Below, piece by piece: positions 51,454-64,000 of a DNA stretch of 64,000 nucleotides (within the stretch, counting starts at the first letter, position 1; every line of letters starts with the position of its first letter). The stretch is taken from assembly GCF_003473485.1 (NCBI RefSeq), contig NC_053044.1, positions 49,454,091 to 49,518,090 of the forward strand, given 5' to 3'. The translations under genes and the position numbers were made by a program. The notes beneath the pieces are model-generated. The model was given only the letters and a program-made list of their open reading frames with translations. It did not search any database and was not told the DNA's origin. Source of the stretch: Medicago truncatula (lineage: Eukaryota > Streptophyta > Magnoliopsida > Fabales > Fabaceae).

Positions 51454-54261
51454 ATGGTTTTCTCTTCAGCTCTCTCTTCTTCTTCTTCTTCTTTCACACT
51501 ACCTTCTCCACTCCGCACCCACTACCTTTCCACCACCTTAACAACTCGATCCTCCACTTTCCCTAACCACAAATTCATCAAAACCCGAATGCAAGCCCAA
51601 ACCACCAACAATGCTGCTAAACCCAAAGAAGCTAAACTTTGGGGTGGAAGATTCGAAGAAGGCGTCACCGACGCCGTCGAACGATTCACTGAATCCGTCT
51701 CTTATGATAAACAGTTATACAAACATGACATTAGAGGAAGTATTGCTCATGCATCCATGCTCGCTAAACAGGTAGGTACTCTTTTTTTTTTTTATTCAAT
51801 GCATGTTTTTTTCTTTCTTTTTAATTGTTATTTACTTATTGAATTTGTGTTTTTTTTTTTTTTTTTAGGGTTTGATCAGTGTGAGTGATAGGGATTCTAT
51901 TATTGAAGGTTTGGGAGAGATTGAAAAGAGAATTGAGAGTGGTGAATTTAATTGGAGAGCTGATAGAGAGGATGTTCATATGAATATTGAAGCTGCACTT
52001 ACTGATTTGATTGGTGAACCTGCTAAGAAGTTACATACTTCCAGAAGTAGAAATGATCAAGTTGTTACTGATTTACGACTCTGGTGTCGTGATGCTATTG
52101 ATAAGATCTTAGCAAGTATAAAACAACTTCAAGTTTCGCTTCTTAAGCTGGCTTTGAACAATCAGGGTCTTATTGTTCCCGGTTATACTCATTTGCAGCG
52201 TGCGCAACCTGTTTTATTACAGCACCTTCTGCTTGCTTATGTTGAAGAGGTTTGCTTTAAAATTTAATTTATGATTCTCTTGCAAAGTTTGAGTTGTGTT
52301 AATGGAAAGTATGAATTTGGTGTGTCTAACATGAGCTATTTAATTTTCGGTTAAATATTCTCAAGCTTTGATGTTCAAACACATCATAGATCGTTGAAAT
52401 TAACAGTTCAAATTGTTTATTTTACCTAATTGAATTAATTGTGTACTTTAGTGGAGTTCAATCCTAACATCATCTTTGTTGACTTCTTGTGAAAGAAGTA
52501 CATACTTTCCAGTTTATTCATTCGCTTGTGGGGTGCCCTGTTTCAGTTTGAGCTCATTTAGTTTTATTGACCCCTCTTGCAGATTGAGCGTGATGCTGGT
52601 CGTTTGATCGATTGTAGAGCTAGGATGAATTTTTGTCCTTTAGGGGCTTGTGCATTGGCTGGTACAGGGCTTCCTATTGATCGATTCATGACATCTGATG
52701 CATTGGGATTTACAGCTCCAATGAGGAATAGGTATCTTGCTTTTTACTGGTTTGAAATTGATCCATGTAGTTGGACCTGGCATGGGATTAATGTTAAATA
52801 TGTGAATGTTCGCGTTTTTTTCTTGGATAATTGATTACATGTTGTCATATTGAATAGTATCGATGCGGTTTCTGACCGAGATTTCCTACTGGAGTTTCTC
52901 TCTGCTAATGCCATCACAGCAGTGCACCTTTCTCGACTTGGTGAAGAATGGGTACTGTGGGCTTCAGAGGAATTTGGATTTATCACCCCAAGCGACTCTG
53001 TTTCAACGGGAAGCAGTATAATGCCTCAGAAAAAGAATCCTGATCCAATGGAACTTGTTCGTGGTAAGTCTGCCAGAGTCATAGGAGGTTTGGTCACTCT
53101 TCTCACATTGTGCAAAGGACTTCCACATGCTTACAATCGTGATTTGCAGGTAGTTAGATATTCAAAGCATAATGTTTAACTTTTCTTGCCTTGCGTGTTT
53201 TCTCTGCAGTTCTTGTATTCATTTTTGTTGTTGTTGTTTAAGCACTATTTATTTGAGATTCATTAAAAATGGTTGCTTTTGGTTGTAAGTAGGAAGACAA
53301 AGAACCAGTGTTCGACAGTGTTAGAACTATTTTGGGAATGCTTGAGGTCTCATCAGAGTTTGCAATGAACATTACTTTCAATCGGGAAAGAATACAAAAG
53401 GCTTTACCGGCTGGTTATCTTGATGCAACGACACTCGCTGATTATCTTGTTAAGAAGGTAACTCATATTGATTTAGCCTTCAGTTTGAGGTAAATTTTAT
53501 GATATGAAGTGAAAGCATGGTATTATCATTATGCCCGCCACTGTACAAGTTCAGATATGAACCAATCTCAAATCCCTGTCAATGTAATCCAGTACCGGCT
53601 GCCCTTGCAAATCAAAACTTTCAGTGTTCAAGAAAACAAAATCAAACATCTTCTCCCTCTCATTTCCAAGTACCATTTGAATGAAGGAAATAGATGTATA
53701 CAAAGATTGTATAACTTCAAATGCAATAAACTTCCTCTGTACTAGTTTTCCACAATGATTATGGTTGTCATTAGTCATCAGTTGTCAGATTACATGAGCC
53801 TATTATTACAATCTGTCCACTTTTACAGGTTGTAGTCACTCGAAGACACAACATCTGTATATGACAATATTTTATGCACTTTATTCATTGTTGTTAGTTT
53901 ATTGTATCATTACATTTCAGGAATTATTTCTGACTTTTGAATCATGTATCCAATTTTATTCTTATTCCGCAAATATGCCACAGATTCTTACCCTTTTTTC
54001 TTTCACATTCAGGGAGTGCCATTTAGAACATCTCATGATATAGCAGGAAAATCTGTTGCCTTGTGCACATCGAAGAATTGTCAACTGTTGGATTTGAGTC
54101 TTGATGAGCTGAGAAGTATAAATCCAGTCTTTGACAAGGATGTGTATGAATTTCTTGGAGTAGAAAATGCGATCCAGAAATTTATTTCTTATGGTTCCAC
54201 CGGGTCTGCTTGTGTTGCCGACCAACTCGATTATTGGATGAAAAAGCTTGAAATTAAGTGA
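51454..54261 (+). CDS. ASL: Argininosuccinate lyase, chloroplastic
   Basis: Cleaves argininosuccinate to arginine and fumarate, the last step of arginine synthesis, in the plastid. Exons are 51454-51771, 51869-52249, 52583-52731, 52858-53149, 53293-53457 and 54013-54261; phases agree, giving 517 aa. Residues 1 to about 48 are Ser/Thr-rich and lack acidic residues, a typical transit peptide, followed by [11 protein letters not shown], the start of the mature enzyme. Conserved parts are [10 protein letters not shown] (161-170), [10 protein letters not shown] with the catalytic His (211-220), and the fumarase/lyase signature [11 protein letters not shown] with the catalytic Ser (334-344). The C-terminal domain ends [18 protein letters not shown]. 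The start at 51454 was chosen because the longer frame begins with GTG in the leader. Possible poly(A) signals AATAAA occur at about 54309 and 54527. No missing key residue was noticed. Confidence 0.97.
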
Positions 54262-55369
54262 AGAGTATCCTAGTTGTCACTGGGGAAGCTGTTTTTTATG
54301 ACCTGAAATAATAAACTTGTTTAGCATAGATCGTGCTGCATATTTGAATAGGTCAGGGTTACTGAATATTTGTCATTGTATGAATTTTAAATTTAGCCAA
54401 GGTTACTGAATGGTTAGTTTCAGAATCTCAAGAAGCATGCATGCATTGAAGTCGTGAGCTTCTTGCATCATGAGCTGTTGTACAGTAATTTCACCATGCA
54501 GCATGAACTTATGTAGCTTTTTATGAAATAAAGTAGGGAAATGCTAACCATTGCCCTTGGAGCATTGGATAAAGGAACAAAAATAGAAATTTTGTGTTGG
54601 AAAATGATAAAAAGTAGTCAAGTCAACTTGTAAAAAGTTAATAAATTGTTGTTTTTAATGTAAAACTACTAATTTTGGTTACCTTAATCACCTGAGGGCA
54701 ATGGTTAGCAAGACCTGGTAAAGTATTTGGATGGCTGGGTTAAGCAAAAAAACAAACTTAAATACTTAGCATCAATTAATTTAGCAACTACCAATAGAGT
54801 TGAGTCTAATGTCACAACGATGTGAATTAAAGCCTAAATCCCAATTGGGAGAACTGCCTACATTTAGTTCAACCACAACAAGAAAAGGAAGTTACTTGGC
54901 ACCTATGATGGAGCGCGTGATATCCTTTCTAATCCCCAAGAGTGCAGTAATGCGGATGCGTTATGTGAAAGGCAAAGTCTTCAATTCTTTTGCTAAAACA
55001 AAATGAAGACATACTTAAAAAGGGAAGGAGTTTAATTGTGTCATATGAGAAACTAAAGGAAGTTACTTGGGAAAAGAAAAAAAAAAAACTAAAGCAAGAG
55101 AGAAGACCGCAAGTCCGCAACCGCAATAGGAAATAAATTAGAGTCAATTTATATTACCAAATCCTTAGCTTATGGATTGTGTTTGAAGCAACGACTCTTC
55201 ATTTATGACAGTGGAATCAATCAATTGTGGAGCACCTAACATATTTTAATAAAAAAATTTGATGACTTCAAGAACATTGATGTGAAGAAAATAAAACTTT
55301 GCTCGACTCAAACTCTTATGTAATGTAATGTCCTTTGAGCATTTTAAGAACGATCTTCTTTGTAGAAAA
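54262..55369. other. Intergenic region after argininosuccinate lyase
   Basis: 3' flank of the lyase gene with a MITE at 54541-54710; otherwise AT-rich, and no coding gene is supported. Confidence 0.5.
54541..54710. mobile_element. MITE downstream of argininosuccinate lyase
   Basis: atgctaaccattgccctt at the left end is mirrored by agggcaatggttagca at the right, about 170 bases apart. The element lies just after a possible poly(A) signal of the lyase gene. Confidence 0.65.
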
Positions 55370-56352
55370 GAACAAATTACTTTAGATTAAAATAGTCTAA
55401 AATTACGAGTAGAAAAAACAGTTCAACACCATTACTTACTTGTTGTTAGATGAAACATATTTGAGGTGCAAAATTACCAAGAGTTCAACAATCATATCAA
55501 CACGCATTATCAATTAGTCTTTAATTTGATAGTTCAAAATTACCAAGAGTTCAAAAATAAGAGTTACACAGCATAATCAAATTAAATGAAAAAAAATCCC
55601 AATGAAAAACTCTTTCTAGGCCTTACTTGTTTTACAATATCTCATTTAGGGATTTATATCATTTCTTGATTGAATCCAATGTGAGGGGATTATGTTCATC
55701 ATCTCACTGTTAAAACTCATTGAGTTCTACGATTTAAGAATACAGAAAATCAACAAATTGACAGTTTTTTCGAACAAACTATTGCAATACAAGTGAAGAC
55801 AAGGTACTAGTAAATTTATTAGCACGGAATAAACGGCAAAGAAAAGGTACATAGCATGGCAATTCAAAAAAGGGTACTAGTGTTATTACAAAACCAGTTT
55901 AAAGAATAGAGAGCGGACCCCAAATTTAAGCTCTCTAAGCCTACGATCACGACGTAAATTAACATGTTTATGAGAAACATAATTTACTATGGTTTATAAA
56001 ATTCTATTTTATGACAATCTGATTTTGAAACCACTCTCATGATATTACAAGATCCAAATTAACAATGTAAATCACACTCAACAATTCAGCATCAGTATGA
56101 GTTTTCAAAAACCAGGAATAACAAATTAAATGATTCCTGTTCTTTGTTTTATCGCCAGAAAAGAAGACTGGGTGTGAAAACGAGAAGTTAATCAAACAGT
56201 TATCTTCCTGTTGATCTTCTTAAATGACGAAAATCAACTGCTTTTCTAATGGCAGTCTCCAGAAGCACTCTTTCCTAGCTGGTTTCATCACCTAGTCCAA
56301 TCTCATTGAATTATTTTTCTGAGTTTGAATTATGTATGTTTTAGGTCTTGAG

Positions 56353-59151
56353 TTATTTTTCTGGAGTTGAGGACATTGTATCCTTGGTAACAAGCTGAAT
56401 TAGTGGCTTCCGAACAATCTTTTTCCGCCCTTGCTTTTGAGCATCTAAATTACCCTGCAATCAAATTGTCACGTGGATTAGTGAGCAAGTTGGATAAATT
56501 GCAGCATATTCAAAGCCAAGTCATTAAAATAGGTGCTAAATGCAAGAAAGGATTTTTCTTGTGACTAAGATCAGAGTTATGGAATGAAGAATACCACCAG
56601 TGAGTTCAGGATGTCACATAATGGCTTCTTGTTTGGCCCCTGGTTGTCTCTGCGACTGGCAGGTTTTTCAACAAATGCACTCTGTAGTAGTTTGGCACAT
56701 TCATAAGCAATCACACCTCCATCTTTATTCGTAGAGCATTCTGAATTCTCTGATTTTGGTAATTCGTTGTCTGCCAATGATTTCAGTGGTTCCCTATTTG
56801 TGCACTTAAAACGTGTGCAGCGACATGATGGTCCACAGCTCCCACCGGTGGATCGAAATTTGCACTTTGTAGTCTTGCACAAGGACTTCTTACTGCATGA
56901 ACAGAAAAGCCCTTCACACACTCTTTCCCTCTTATAACTCTTTTCATATGAACCGCTCATTCCGGGGATATCCAATTTATTCTTGTCTTTACTTTCTTCA
57001 GAAAGAAGAAGATCCAGGCCCTGCTGATTAGAATATGCCACAATTTAATAAATAAGCAACCTATTTTACTTGTACTTCTTTAATAAATATATTTCTCCAT
57101 AATAAAGTACTTGTTTTAACTTTGAATCATATCTATTATACTAATACACCTCTAATTTGATGTCAGTGGTCCGAACCTGCTTCATTTCTCTGGAGTCATG
57201 CTTCTCCTTCCGCAATTGCAATTCTTTAAGTAGATGACTAAGGTTGTTTACTTGTTCCTTTGAAACTTGAATATCATCAAAACCCTTCTCGGGGATGTTA
57301 AGGTCTTCTTCCTGTGACTGAGACCTTGAAGTAAAAAAAATGGGAGATGAAACACAGCATCAAATTAGAGTGATCTACTATGGTACTGCCAGCTCGTAGA
57401 AGTCAAGCAATACTGCAAAATGTAAACGAGTAAAAGTATTTACCTTGATTTTTCCTCCCTGTGCATCGCAACTTCTTCTTTCAGCTGTGCAATCTCCTCA
57501 GTCATCCTGACCATACAAGCGGTTAGAATAGGACTCTTAAAGTTATATACAATTTATGTCATCCTGACGACGATACTCTTCTAAACAAGTTTGTGACCTA
57601 CAAAATTATATTTTAAATCCTCTCAGATTAAAGGGAAGTTATCAGGTTATAGTACTGCATATGCATACTGGTAAAATATTGGTAAATATTAGCATGCTCA
57701 TAAAACGAGACATGGAAAAAATGTTTTTTCAAATTATATACTTAGAATACTTAAACTACTGATGTATTATGGAACCTGAGTTGAATCTTTTGATTCATGG
57801 TATAATATTTATTTATTTATGTTGAATTCAAGGTTTTGCTGGTAATTATTGGGCCACCAACAAGTGCCACTTGAATAAGTTTCTACCCCACACCAATCAA
57901 ATTTAATATCAAATTCAGTTGCCTATAAAACCAACTGTGCAAGCTACTGATACCTCAAACATATGAGTAATGTAGAGCCAACTTGTTAAATTGAAGATAA
58001 ATAAAGTGGCACCTCTAATCGAAGTGTCTAACAGAGTTCCGGAGAGTATATAATATTCAACGTTAACAGTTCAAACCGAAATATACACAAACTTCAGCGT
58101 AATAAAATCATCCCAAAATCTAACACAATTATGCTAACCTTTGAAGTTCAAACAATAAAATAACCTTTTCCACTGGTCAGCTTTTAAAATTGTGATGCTA
58201 CTAATAGTTCTTAACGTCTTGCAAAGTACATATTCCCACCCCAACATAAAGTAGCGTAAAAGATACATTTCAACATTGTAAAAAATGAAACATACAGGTA
58301 CACACAATTACCATCAGAAAACAACATTTAGTCATGCAAAATATACAGTTTACAAGTGAAGAAAGTCAATAAGAAATACTGATACTAAACCTACCAGAGA
58401 TATGCATTACAATTAACAAGAATTAAAATATCAGCTGAACAACAGGAGAGTCTATTGAAAATATCAGCTGAACAACAGGAGAGCCTATTGAAAATATCAG
58501 CTGAACAACAGGAGAGGCTGTTGCAGACCTATAAAGGCTGGAAATAAGTATAAGGCAATGAAGGGAATATAGGAGTGACACGAGACTTACTTTTCAATAT
58601 TGGATTCATATTGAGAACATAATTTTGTGCAACTGAGTTGTGACTTCAAGTTCATGCTCATCATCCTGCACCAGTCATTATTTATGCATTTTGATATGTC
58701 AGGTCAACATGTAAATCAGGCAACTGCAACAAAACAGCAATCAAAACCATGAATATACATTTCCAACAGAAACAAACATTGTCTAACTAACTAAGTCTTC
58801 AAAAAGGATACAAAATAACATTTACATCAGAGCTTAAAGAGTAGAAATTTTCCATATAATATCAGATATCAGTAGCATAATCATGATTTGACACATTCTC
58901 AAATACGGGCCACAAACCTGAACATGTCCTAGTAAAAGATACTATGACCAATGTTTGGCCGAAGTGGAAAGGAAACAAGGTATAAAAACGACTCTTGAGC
59001 AAGTGACAGGAAAACTAATGGATTTGACTGCCTATCGAACTAAAATAACATCAAAGTGTATGTTGTTTGATCTACAAGATTCTACATGCAGTCGACAATT
59101 ACAATAGATGGAGAATTACCTGAATTACTTGACCGTTTTTATTTTTGGAAC
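56353..59151 (-). pseudogene. Duplicated 3' fragment of a KIN-4 kinesin gene (copy B)
   Basis: Six exons matching the last six of the downstream gene: 59151-59120, 58665-58591, 57506-57444, 57324-57177, 57023-56598 and 56454-56353. Splice sites are kept. The second of these exons is 75 nt instead of 74: a T-run at about 58621-58626 has one extra base, which shifts the frame and creates an early stop (TGA). The other five exons remain open. The cysteine-rich domain has lost two cysteines (GLFCSC for GLCCSC, KFRST for QCRST) and has other changes (CRCTRFKC for CGCTGSKC). It has no motor domain or promoter of its own. It could only be reached by read-through from copy A. Confidence 0.85.
58425..58523. 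repeat. 33-bp tandem triplication in copy B
   Basis: aaaatatcagctgaacaaca followed by ggagagyctattg occurs three times at exact 33-bp spacing (58425, 58458, 58491). The matching intron of copy A has one shortened version (near 62731). It arose after the large duplication, or was lost from copy A. Confidence 0.9.
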
Positions 59152-59167
59152 CTACATGAGAAACAGC

Positions 59168-60089
59168 CTGTTATTAGTGAGAACAACCCAATTATTATGT
59201 GAGCTATGTACATTCAATTCAATAAAAAAAACTAGCTTAAAGGTGGATGAAAACAAAACAAGAACATTTATGTCAAGGAAACCATATAGAATTGAAATGG
59301 TTGTATAATCTCCGGAAAAAATAAAGAAATGAAAACAGGAAATCAGATACATGTGACGACAACCAGTGGCGGATCTTTGTTGTGACGGGCCTCAGTGGCA
59401 CCCCCAAAATTTCCTTTCTTCTTATAAAGGGAGTGACTCCATGAGAACAGTTTGCTAATATGAGAAATGAGAACAAATAACTACAGCCATTAAATCCTAA
59501 TTAATGAAAATCAGCGGTTTAGATTAATTGCTCGTTCCCTGGTCTTCTTTCACGTACAGACTAAAAACAATGGAGTTATTTAATTTGAATGGCTTTACAC
59601 TGCATTAAGCCATATCAAACAAAATTATGCCCAAAATACAGTAATAAGTAATAACGGACGTATCATACACATGTCAGATGGACATGTCACGTGTGTGTGA
59701 TTTAGTAATAACAGAACGGATCTTGACATACGTGTGCAATGCAACATAATATGAACATGGTAAAGACAGTTATTTATGTTAGAGCGCGAAATGGATACGT
59801 TTGAAGAATGCGTTGTGTCCTAAATATAAGACGGTTCAACCAATTAGAAGAGGACGCGCATGCTTTATCATCAGGTTACATTTTCATCATATTTTGTAGT
59901 TAATTTATATGTGAAAAATCAAATAAGAATATGAGAAATCATATTTGTACAACCACTCTAACAACTTTATGATGGCCATATTTTTTTTTTTTTTTTTTAT
60001 GGTGGCCACTTTTTGACAACTTTAAAACAACTCTCATATTCACATTTTTTTTTATTCTTTCTCTCTATTAATATTTGCAGAAAATAACA
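59168..60089. other. Spacer between the two kinesin 3' copies
   Basis: No homology to either copy and no gene. It includes a degraded MITE (about 59935-60075, aaatcatatttgtacaacca and caactttaaaacaactctca) related to those at 2.76 and 18.5 kb. Confidence 0.5.
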
Positions 60090-63000
60090 AGTTAGTTTAG
60101 ATGAAAAAGTCTAAAATTACGAGTATAAAAAACAGTTTAACACCATTACTTATTAGATGAAAAAGATCCGAACCATCAAATAGAGTTCAAAAATAAGAAT
60201 TACACAGGATAATCAATTAAATGAAAAAAAATCCCGATGAAAAACTCTTTCTAGGCCTTACTCGTTTTACAATATCATATTCAGGGATTTATATCATCTC
60301 TTGTTTGAATCCAATGCGAGGGGATTATGTTCAACATCTCACTGTTAAAACTCAGTGAGTTCTACGATTTAAGAACCATCAAATCAACAACATACAGAAA
60401 ATCAACAAATTGACAGTTTTTTAGAACAAACTATTGCAGTACAAGTGAAGACAAGTTATTGTATTATAAAACCAGTTTGAAGAGTAGAGAGCAAATCCCA
60501 AATTTAAGCTCTCTAAGCTTAAATATAAGCTCTCTACGATCACAACATAAATTAACATGTTTATGAGAAACATAAATTACTATGAATTATGTAGAAATTA
60601 TAAAATTCTATTTTATGACAATCTGATTTTGAAACAACTCTCATGATACTAAACAAGAGATCCAAATTAACAATGTAAATCAAACTCAACAATTCAGCAT
60701 CAGTATGAATTTTCAAAAACCAGTAATAACAAATTAAATGATTCCTGTTCTTTGTTTGTCCCCAGAACAGAAGACTGGGTGTGAAAACGAGAAGTTAATC
60801 AAACAGTTATCTTCCTGTTGATCTTCTTAAATGACGAAAATCAGCTGCTTTTCTAATGGCAGTCGCCAGAAGCACTCTTTCCTAGCTGGTTTCATCACCT
60901 AGTTCAATCTCATTGATTTATTTTTTCGAGTTCGAATAATGTATGTTTTAATACTTCAGTTATTTTTCTGGAGTTGAGGACATTGGATCCTTGGTAACAA
61001 GCTGAATTACCGGCTTCCTGGTATTCTTTTTCCGGCCTTGCTTTTGAGCATCTATATTACCCTGCAATCAAATTGTCACGTGGATTAGTGAGCAAGTTGG
61101 GAAAACCGCAGCATATTAAGCCAGATACCTTGATTTTACAGTATAGTAAATCTCAGCCAAGTTATTAAAATAGGTGCTAAATGCAAGAAAGGATTTTTCT
61201 GGTGACTAAGATCAGAGTTATGGAATGAAGAATACCACCAGTGAGTTCTGGATGTCACATAATGGCTTCTTTTTGGGCCCCTGGTTGTCTCTGCGACTGG
61301 CAGGTTTTTCAACAAGTGCACTCTGTAGTAGTTTGGCACATTCAGAAGCAATCACGCCTCCATCTTTATTCGTAGAGCATTCTGAATCCTCTGATTTTGG
61401 TAACTCGTTTTCTGCCACTGATTTCAGTGGTTCCCTATTTGTGCACTTAGAACCTGTGCAGCCACATGATGGTCCGCAGCTCCCACCAGTGGATCGGCAT
61501 TGGCACTTTGTAGTCTTGCACAAGGACTTCTTACTGCAAGAACAGCAAAGCCCTTCACGTGCTCTTTCTCTCTTAACACTATTTTCAGTTGAACCGCTCA
61601 TTCCGGGGATATCCAGTTTAATCTTGTCGTTACTTTCTTCAGAAAGAAGAAGATCCAGGTCCTGCTGATTAGAATATGCCACGGTTTAATAAACAAGCAA
61701 CCTATTTTATTTGTACTTCTTTAATAAATATATTTCTCCATAATAAATTACTTGTTTTAACTTTGAATCATATCTATTATACTAATACGCTTCTAATTCG
61801 ATGTCAATGGTCCGAACCTGCTTCATTTCTCTGGAATCATGCTTCTCCTTCCGCAATTGTAATTCTTTAAGTATACCACTAAGGTTGTTTACTTGTTCCT
61901 TTAAATCTTGAATATCATCAAAATCCTTCTCGGGGCTGTTAAGGTCTTCTTCCTGTGACTGAGACCTTGAAGTAACAAAAAAAGGAGATGAACCACAGCA
62001 TCAAATTAGAGTGATCTACTACGTACTGCCAGCTCGTAGAAGTCAAGCAATACTGCAAAATGTAAACGAGTAAAAGTATCTACCTTGATCTTTCCTCCCT
62101 GTGCATCTCAACTTCTTCTTTCAGCTGTGCAATCTCTTCAATCATCCTGACCATTCAAGCAGTTAGAATAGAGGACTCTTAAATTTATATACTATTCATG
62201 TCATGCTGACGACGATACTCTTCTAAACAAGTTTTTCACGTACAAAATTATACTTTAAGTGCTCTCAGATTATAGGGAAATTATCAAGTCATAGTACTGT
62301 CTACGCATTACCAATAAGTGCCTCTTGAATAAGTTTCTTCCCCACACCAATCAAATTCATTACCAATAAGTGCCTCTTGAATAAGTTTCTTCAGCGTAAT
62401 AAAATCATCCCAAAATCTAACACAGTTATGCTAACCTTTGAAGTTCAAGCAATAAAATAACCACTTCCACTGGTCAGCTTTTAAAAACTTGTGATGCTAC
62501 TAATAGTTCTTGAAGTCTTGCAAAGTACATATTCCCACCCCAACATAAAGTTGCGTAAAAGATACATTTCAACATTGTAAAAAATGAAACTTACAGGTAC
62601 ACACAATTACCATCAGAAAACAGCATTTAGCCATGCAAACTATACAGTTTACAAGTGAAGAAAGTCAATAAGAAATACTGATGTCTGATACTAAACCCAC
62701 CAGAGATATGCATTACAATTAACAACAATTAAAAATATCAGCTCAGCAACAGTCTGTTGAAGACCTATAAAGGCTGGAATTAAGTATTAGGCAAGGAAGG
62801 GAATATCGGAGTGACATGAGACTTACTTTTCGATATTGGATTCATATTGAGAACATAACTTGTGCAACTGAGTTGTGGCTTCAAGTTCATGCTCAGCATC
62901 CTGCACCAGTCATTATTTATGCATTTTGATATGTTAGGCCAACATGTAAATCAGGCTACTGCAATAAAACAGCAATCAAAACCGTGCAATATACATTTCC

Positions 63001-63358
63001 AACAGAAACAGCCTTTGTCTTACTAATTAAGTCTTCAAAAAGGATATAAAATAACATTTACATCAGAGCTTAAACAATAGAAATTTTCCATATAATACCA
63101 GTAGCATAAACATGATTGGACACAATCTCTAATACGGGCCACAAACCTTAACATTTCCTAGTAAAAGATACTATGACCAATGTTCGGCTAAAGCGGAAAG
63201 GAAACAAAGGTATAAAAAAAGACTTTTGAGCCAGTGACAGGAAAAATAACATCAAAGTTTATGCTGTTTGATCTACATGCAGTCAACAATTACAATAAAT
63301 AGACAATTACCTGAATTACTTGACCATTTTTATTTTTGGAACCTACATGAGAAACGGC
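60090..63358. repeat. Proximal copy (A) of the partial tandem duplication
   Basis: Intact partner of 55370-59167. Its exons continue the kinesin gene in frame. One intron has a deletion relative to B, and at 62306-62392 a short 52-bp-spaced duplication of cattaccaataagtgcctct. Confidence 0.92.
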
Positions 63359-64000
63359 AAAGTAAGAAAGGAAATGAATGAATTTAACAGGTCAAACACG
63401 AGTTAAATAAATGAAAATTCAAACCAAACATGTATTCAGATTTGCTTACCAGATGAACGGTTTAATATAGCTTTTCGTGCTGCTATCATATCTCTTAGAC
63501 GTTTAATTGCAGCAGAAGCTTCCTCAGTCTTTCGTTGCAATACCTGATGTAAGAAAAAAATGAGAGAAAGGTAATATGAATAAAAAAGGTAACAAGTGAA
63601 TAGCCACAACCATGAGAGGTAAAAGGTCATAAAAAGTCTTGAATAAGATTCGACAAACGAACCATTTTAAGCATCTGGTTAGAAGTCCGCAAACTGTGAG
63701 CCTTTATTTCATTCCTTCTTCCCTCCTTCTTAAGCTGATTATTTAGAAACATATTTCCATAAGATAAATATGCCGATACTAACCCAAAGGGATATATACT
63801 AGATACAAGTACAACAACTAGATTCAAATTATACCAATAAGATACTTGAGCACTGTTACACCATTAGTAAGATTTTTCTCAATCCAAAATTCAATCCTCA
63901 AATATCAAAAGTAAGAGAATGTTGAAAAGATACCTGAAGAACTTCCTTTTCAAGTAAAGCCTTGCATAATCTAAATCGCACAGACTCTAACTTTATCTTA
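60960..64000 (-). CDS. KIN-4-type kinesin, 3' half (continues beyond the right edge)
   Basis: Minus-strand exons: 64000-63934 (cut), 63734-63663, 63543-63450, 63342-63311, 62900-62827, 62146-62084, 61965-61818, 61664-61239, 61061-60960; 358 residues in frame to TAA. KIN-4 kinesins are plus-end microtubule motors acting in cell-wall or phragmoplast organisation. Identification rests on ALLEKEVLQLKKEGRRNEIK and VLQRKTEEASAAIKRLRD (KIN-4 coiled-coil signature), then IQDLKEQVNNLSGILKELQ and a cysteine-rich CXC-like domain with ten cysteines (CCSCSKKSLCKTTKC ... SCGPSCGC) resembling the KIF4 C-terminal domain. That C-terminus suggests KIN-4C rather than KIN-4A, but this is uncertain. The motor domain lies off the right edge. 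Acceptor of the Cys exon is ambiguous by one codon (cagcag); its donor could be 61239 or one codon later, both in frame. The last six exons are duplicated at 56353-59151. Confidence 0.87.

Larger units (their letters stand above)
55370..59167. repeat. Distal copy (B) of a partial tandem duplication of the kinesin 3' end
   Basis: Collinear with 60090-63358 (copy A): both start near tctaaaattacgagta, continue through taagctctctaagc and tcttcctgttgatcttctta, and end at the small exon followed by acctacatgagaaac. Copy B is longer, partly because copy A lacks a piece of the intron around 57640-58080 and partly because B has a 33-bp triplication (58425-58523). Confidence 0.92.

Noticed and set aside
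53509-53778. Overlapping frames between argininosuccinate lyase exons 5 and 6
   Set aside because: They fall in the last intron, and neither strand shows a recognisable domain.
56353-59151. Copy B as a functional kinesin gene
   Set aside because: It has no motor or neck exons, a 1-bp frameshift in its second exon, and loss of two domain cysteines.
61225-61668. 147-codon open frame on the plus strand
   Set aside because: It is antisense to the kinesin Cys-rich exon, whose minus-strand frame has clear family motifs. The plus-strand frame has none.

Overview
This is plant nuclear DNA, very probably from a papilionoid legume such as Medicago or a close relative. It is AT-rich with short exons, long introns, GT-AG splice junctions and many small transposons. 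The proteins look like legume orthologues. There are no bacterial-style operons. Gene models were built by hand from splice signals, reading phase and known protein families. Every multi-exon model closes in frame.

Layout. The left edge (141-168, minus) holds what may be the first coding exon of a gene that leaves the window. From 0.2 to 8.2 kb there is repeat-rich intergenic DNA: a MULE-type MITE with a 9-bp target-site duplication, a broken double-stranded-RNA-binding-domain exon, SINE copies and a LINE RNase H remnant. A two-exon CER2-like BAHD gene lies at 8279-10802 (+). From 10.8 to 16.6 kb there are several inverted-repeat elements and a second LINE remnant. An 18-exon NADPH-cytochrome P450 reductase gene (692 aa) lies at 17026-24053 (+). 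A MULE-type element (25132-26532) and a GC-richer island of unknown origin follow. A 7-exon gene for a single-MYB-repeat protein resembling DRMY1 lies at 29326-36710 (+). It contains about 22 copies of a 25-residue tandem repeat. A NETWORKED-2-type actin-binding protein gene (963 aa) lies at 38065-43849 (minus). Its 94-bp first exon is separated from the rest by an intron filled by a foldback element of about 2.2 kb. A small conserved-looking protein of unknown function is at 45677-46171 (minus). After more MITEs and a third LINE remnant comes chloroplast argininosuccinate lyase, 6 exons, 517 aa, 51454-54261 (+). The right end (60960 to beyond 64000, minus) is the 3' half of a KIN-4 kinesin gene. 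Its last six exons are duplicated in tandem at 56353-59151, and that second copy has a frameshift and lost zinc-binding cysteines.

The genes are unrelated housekeeping or developmental loci. They cover cuticular wax elongation, P450 electron supply, transcription or chromatin, actin organisation, arginine synthesis and microtubule transport. I see no gene cluster and no clearly new multi-gene system. The most interesting features are structural: the in-frame 75-bp array with a splice-donor-like site at the same phase in nearly every unit, the giant foldback inside a NET2 intron, and the decaying partial duplication of the kinesin 3' end.
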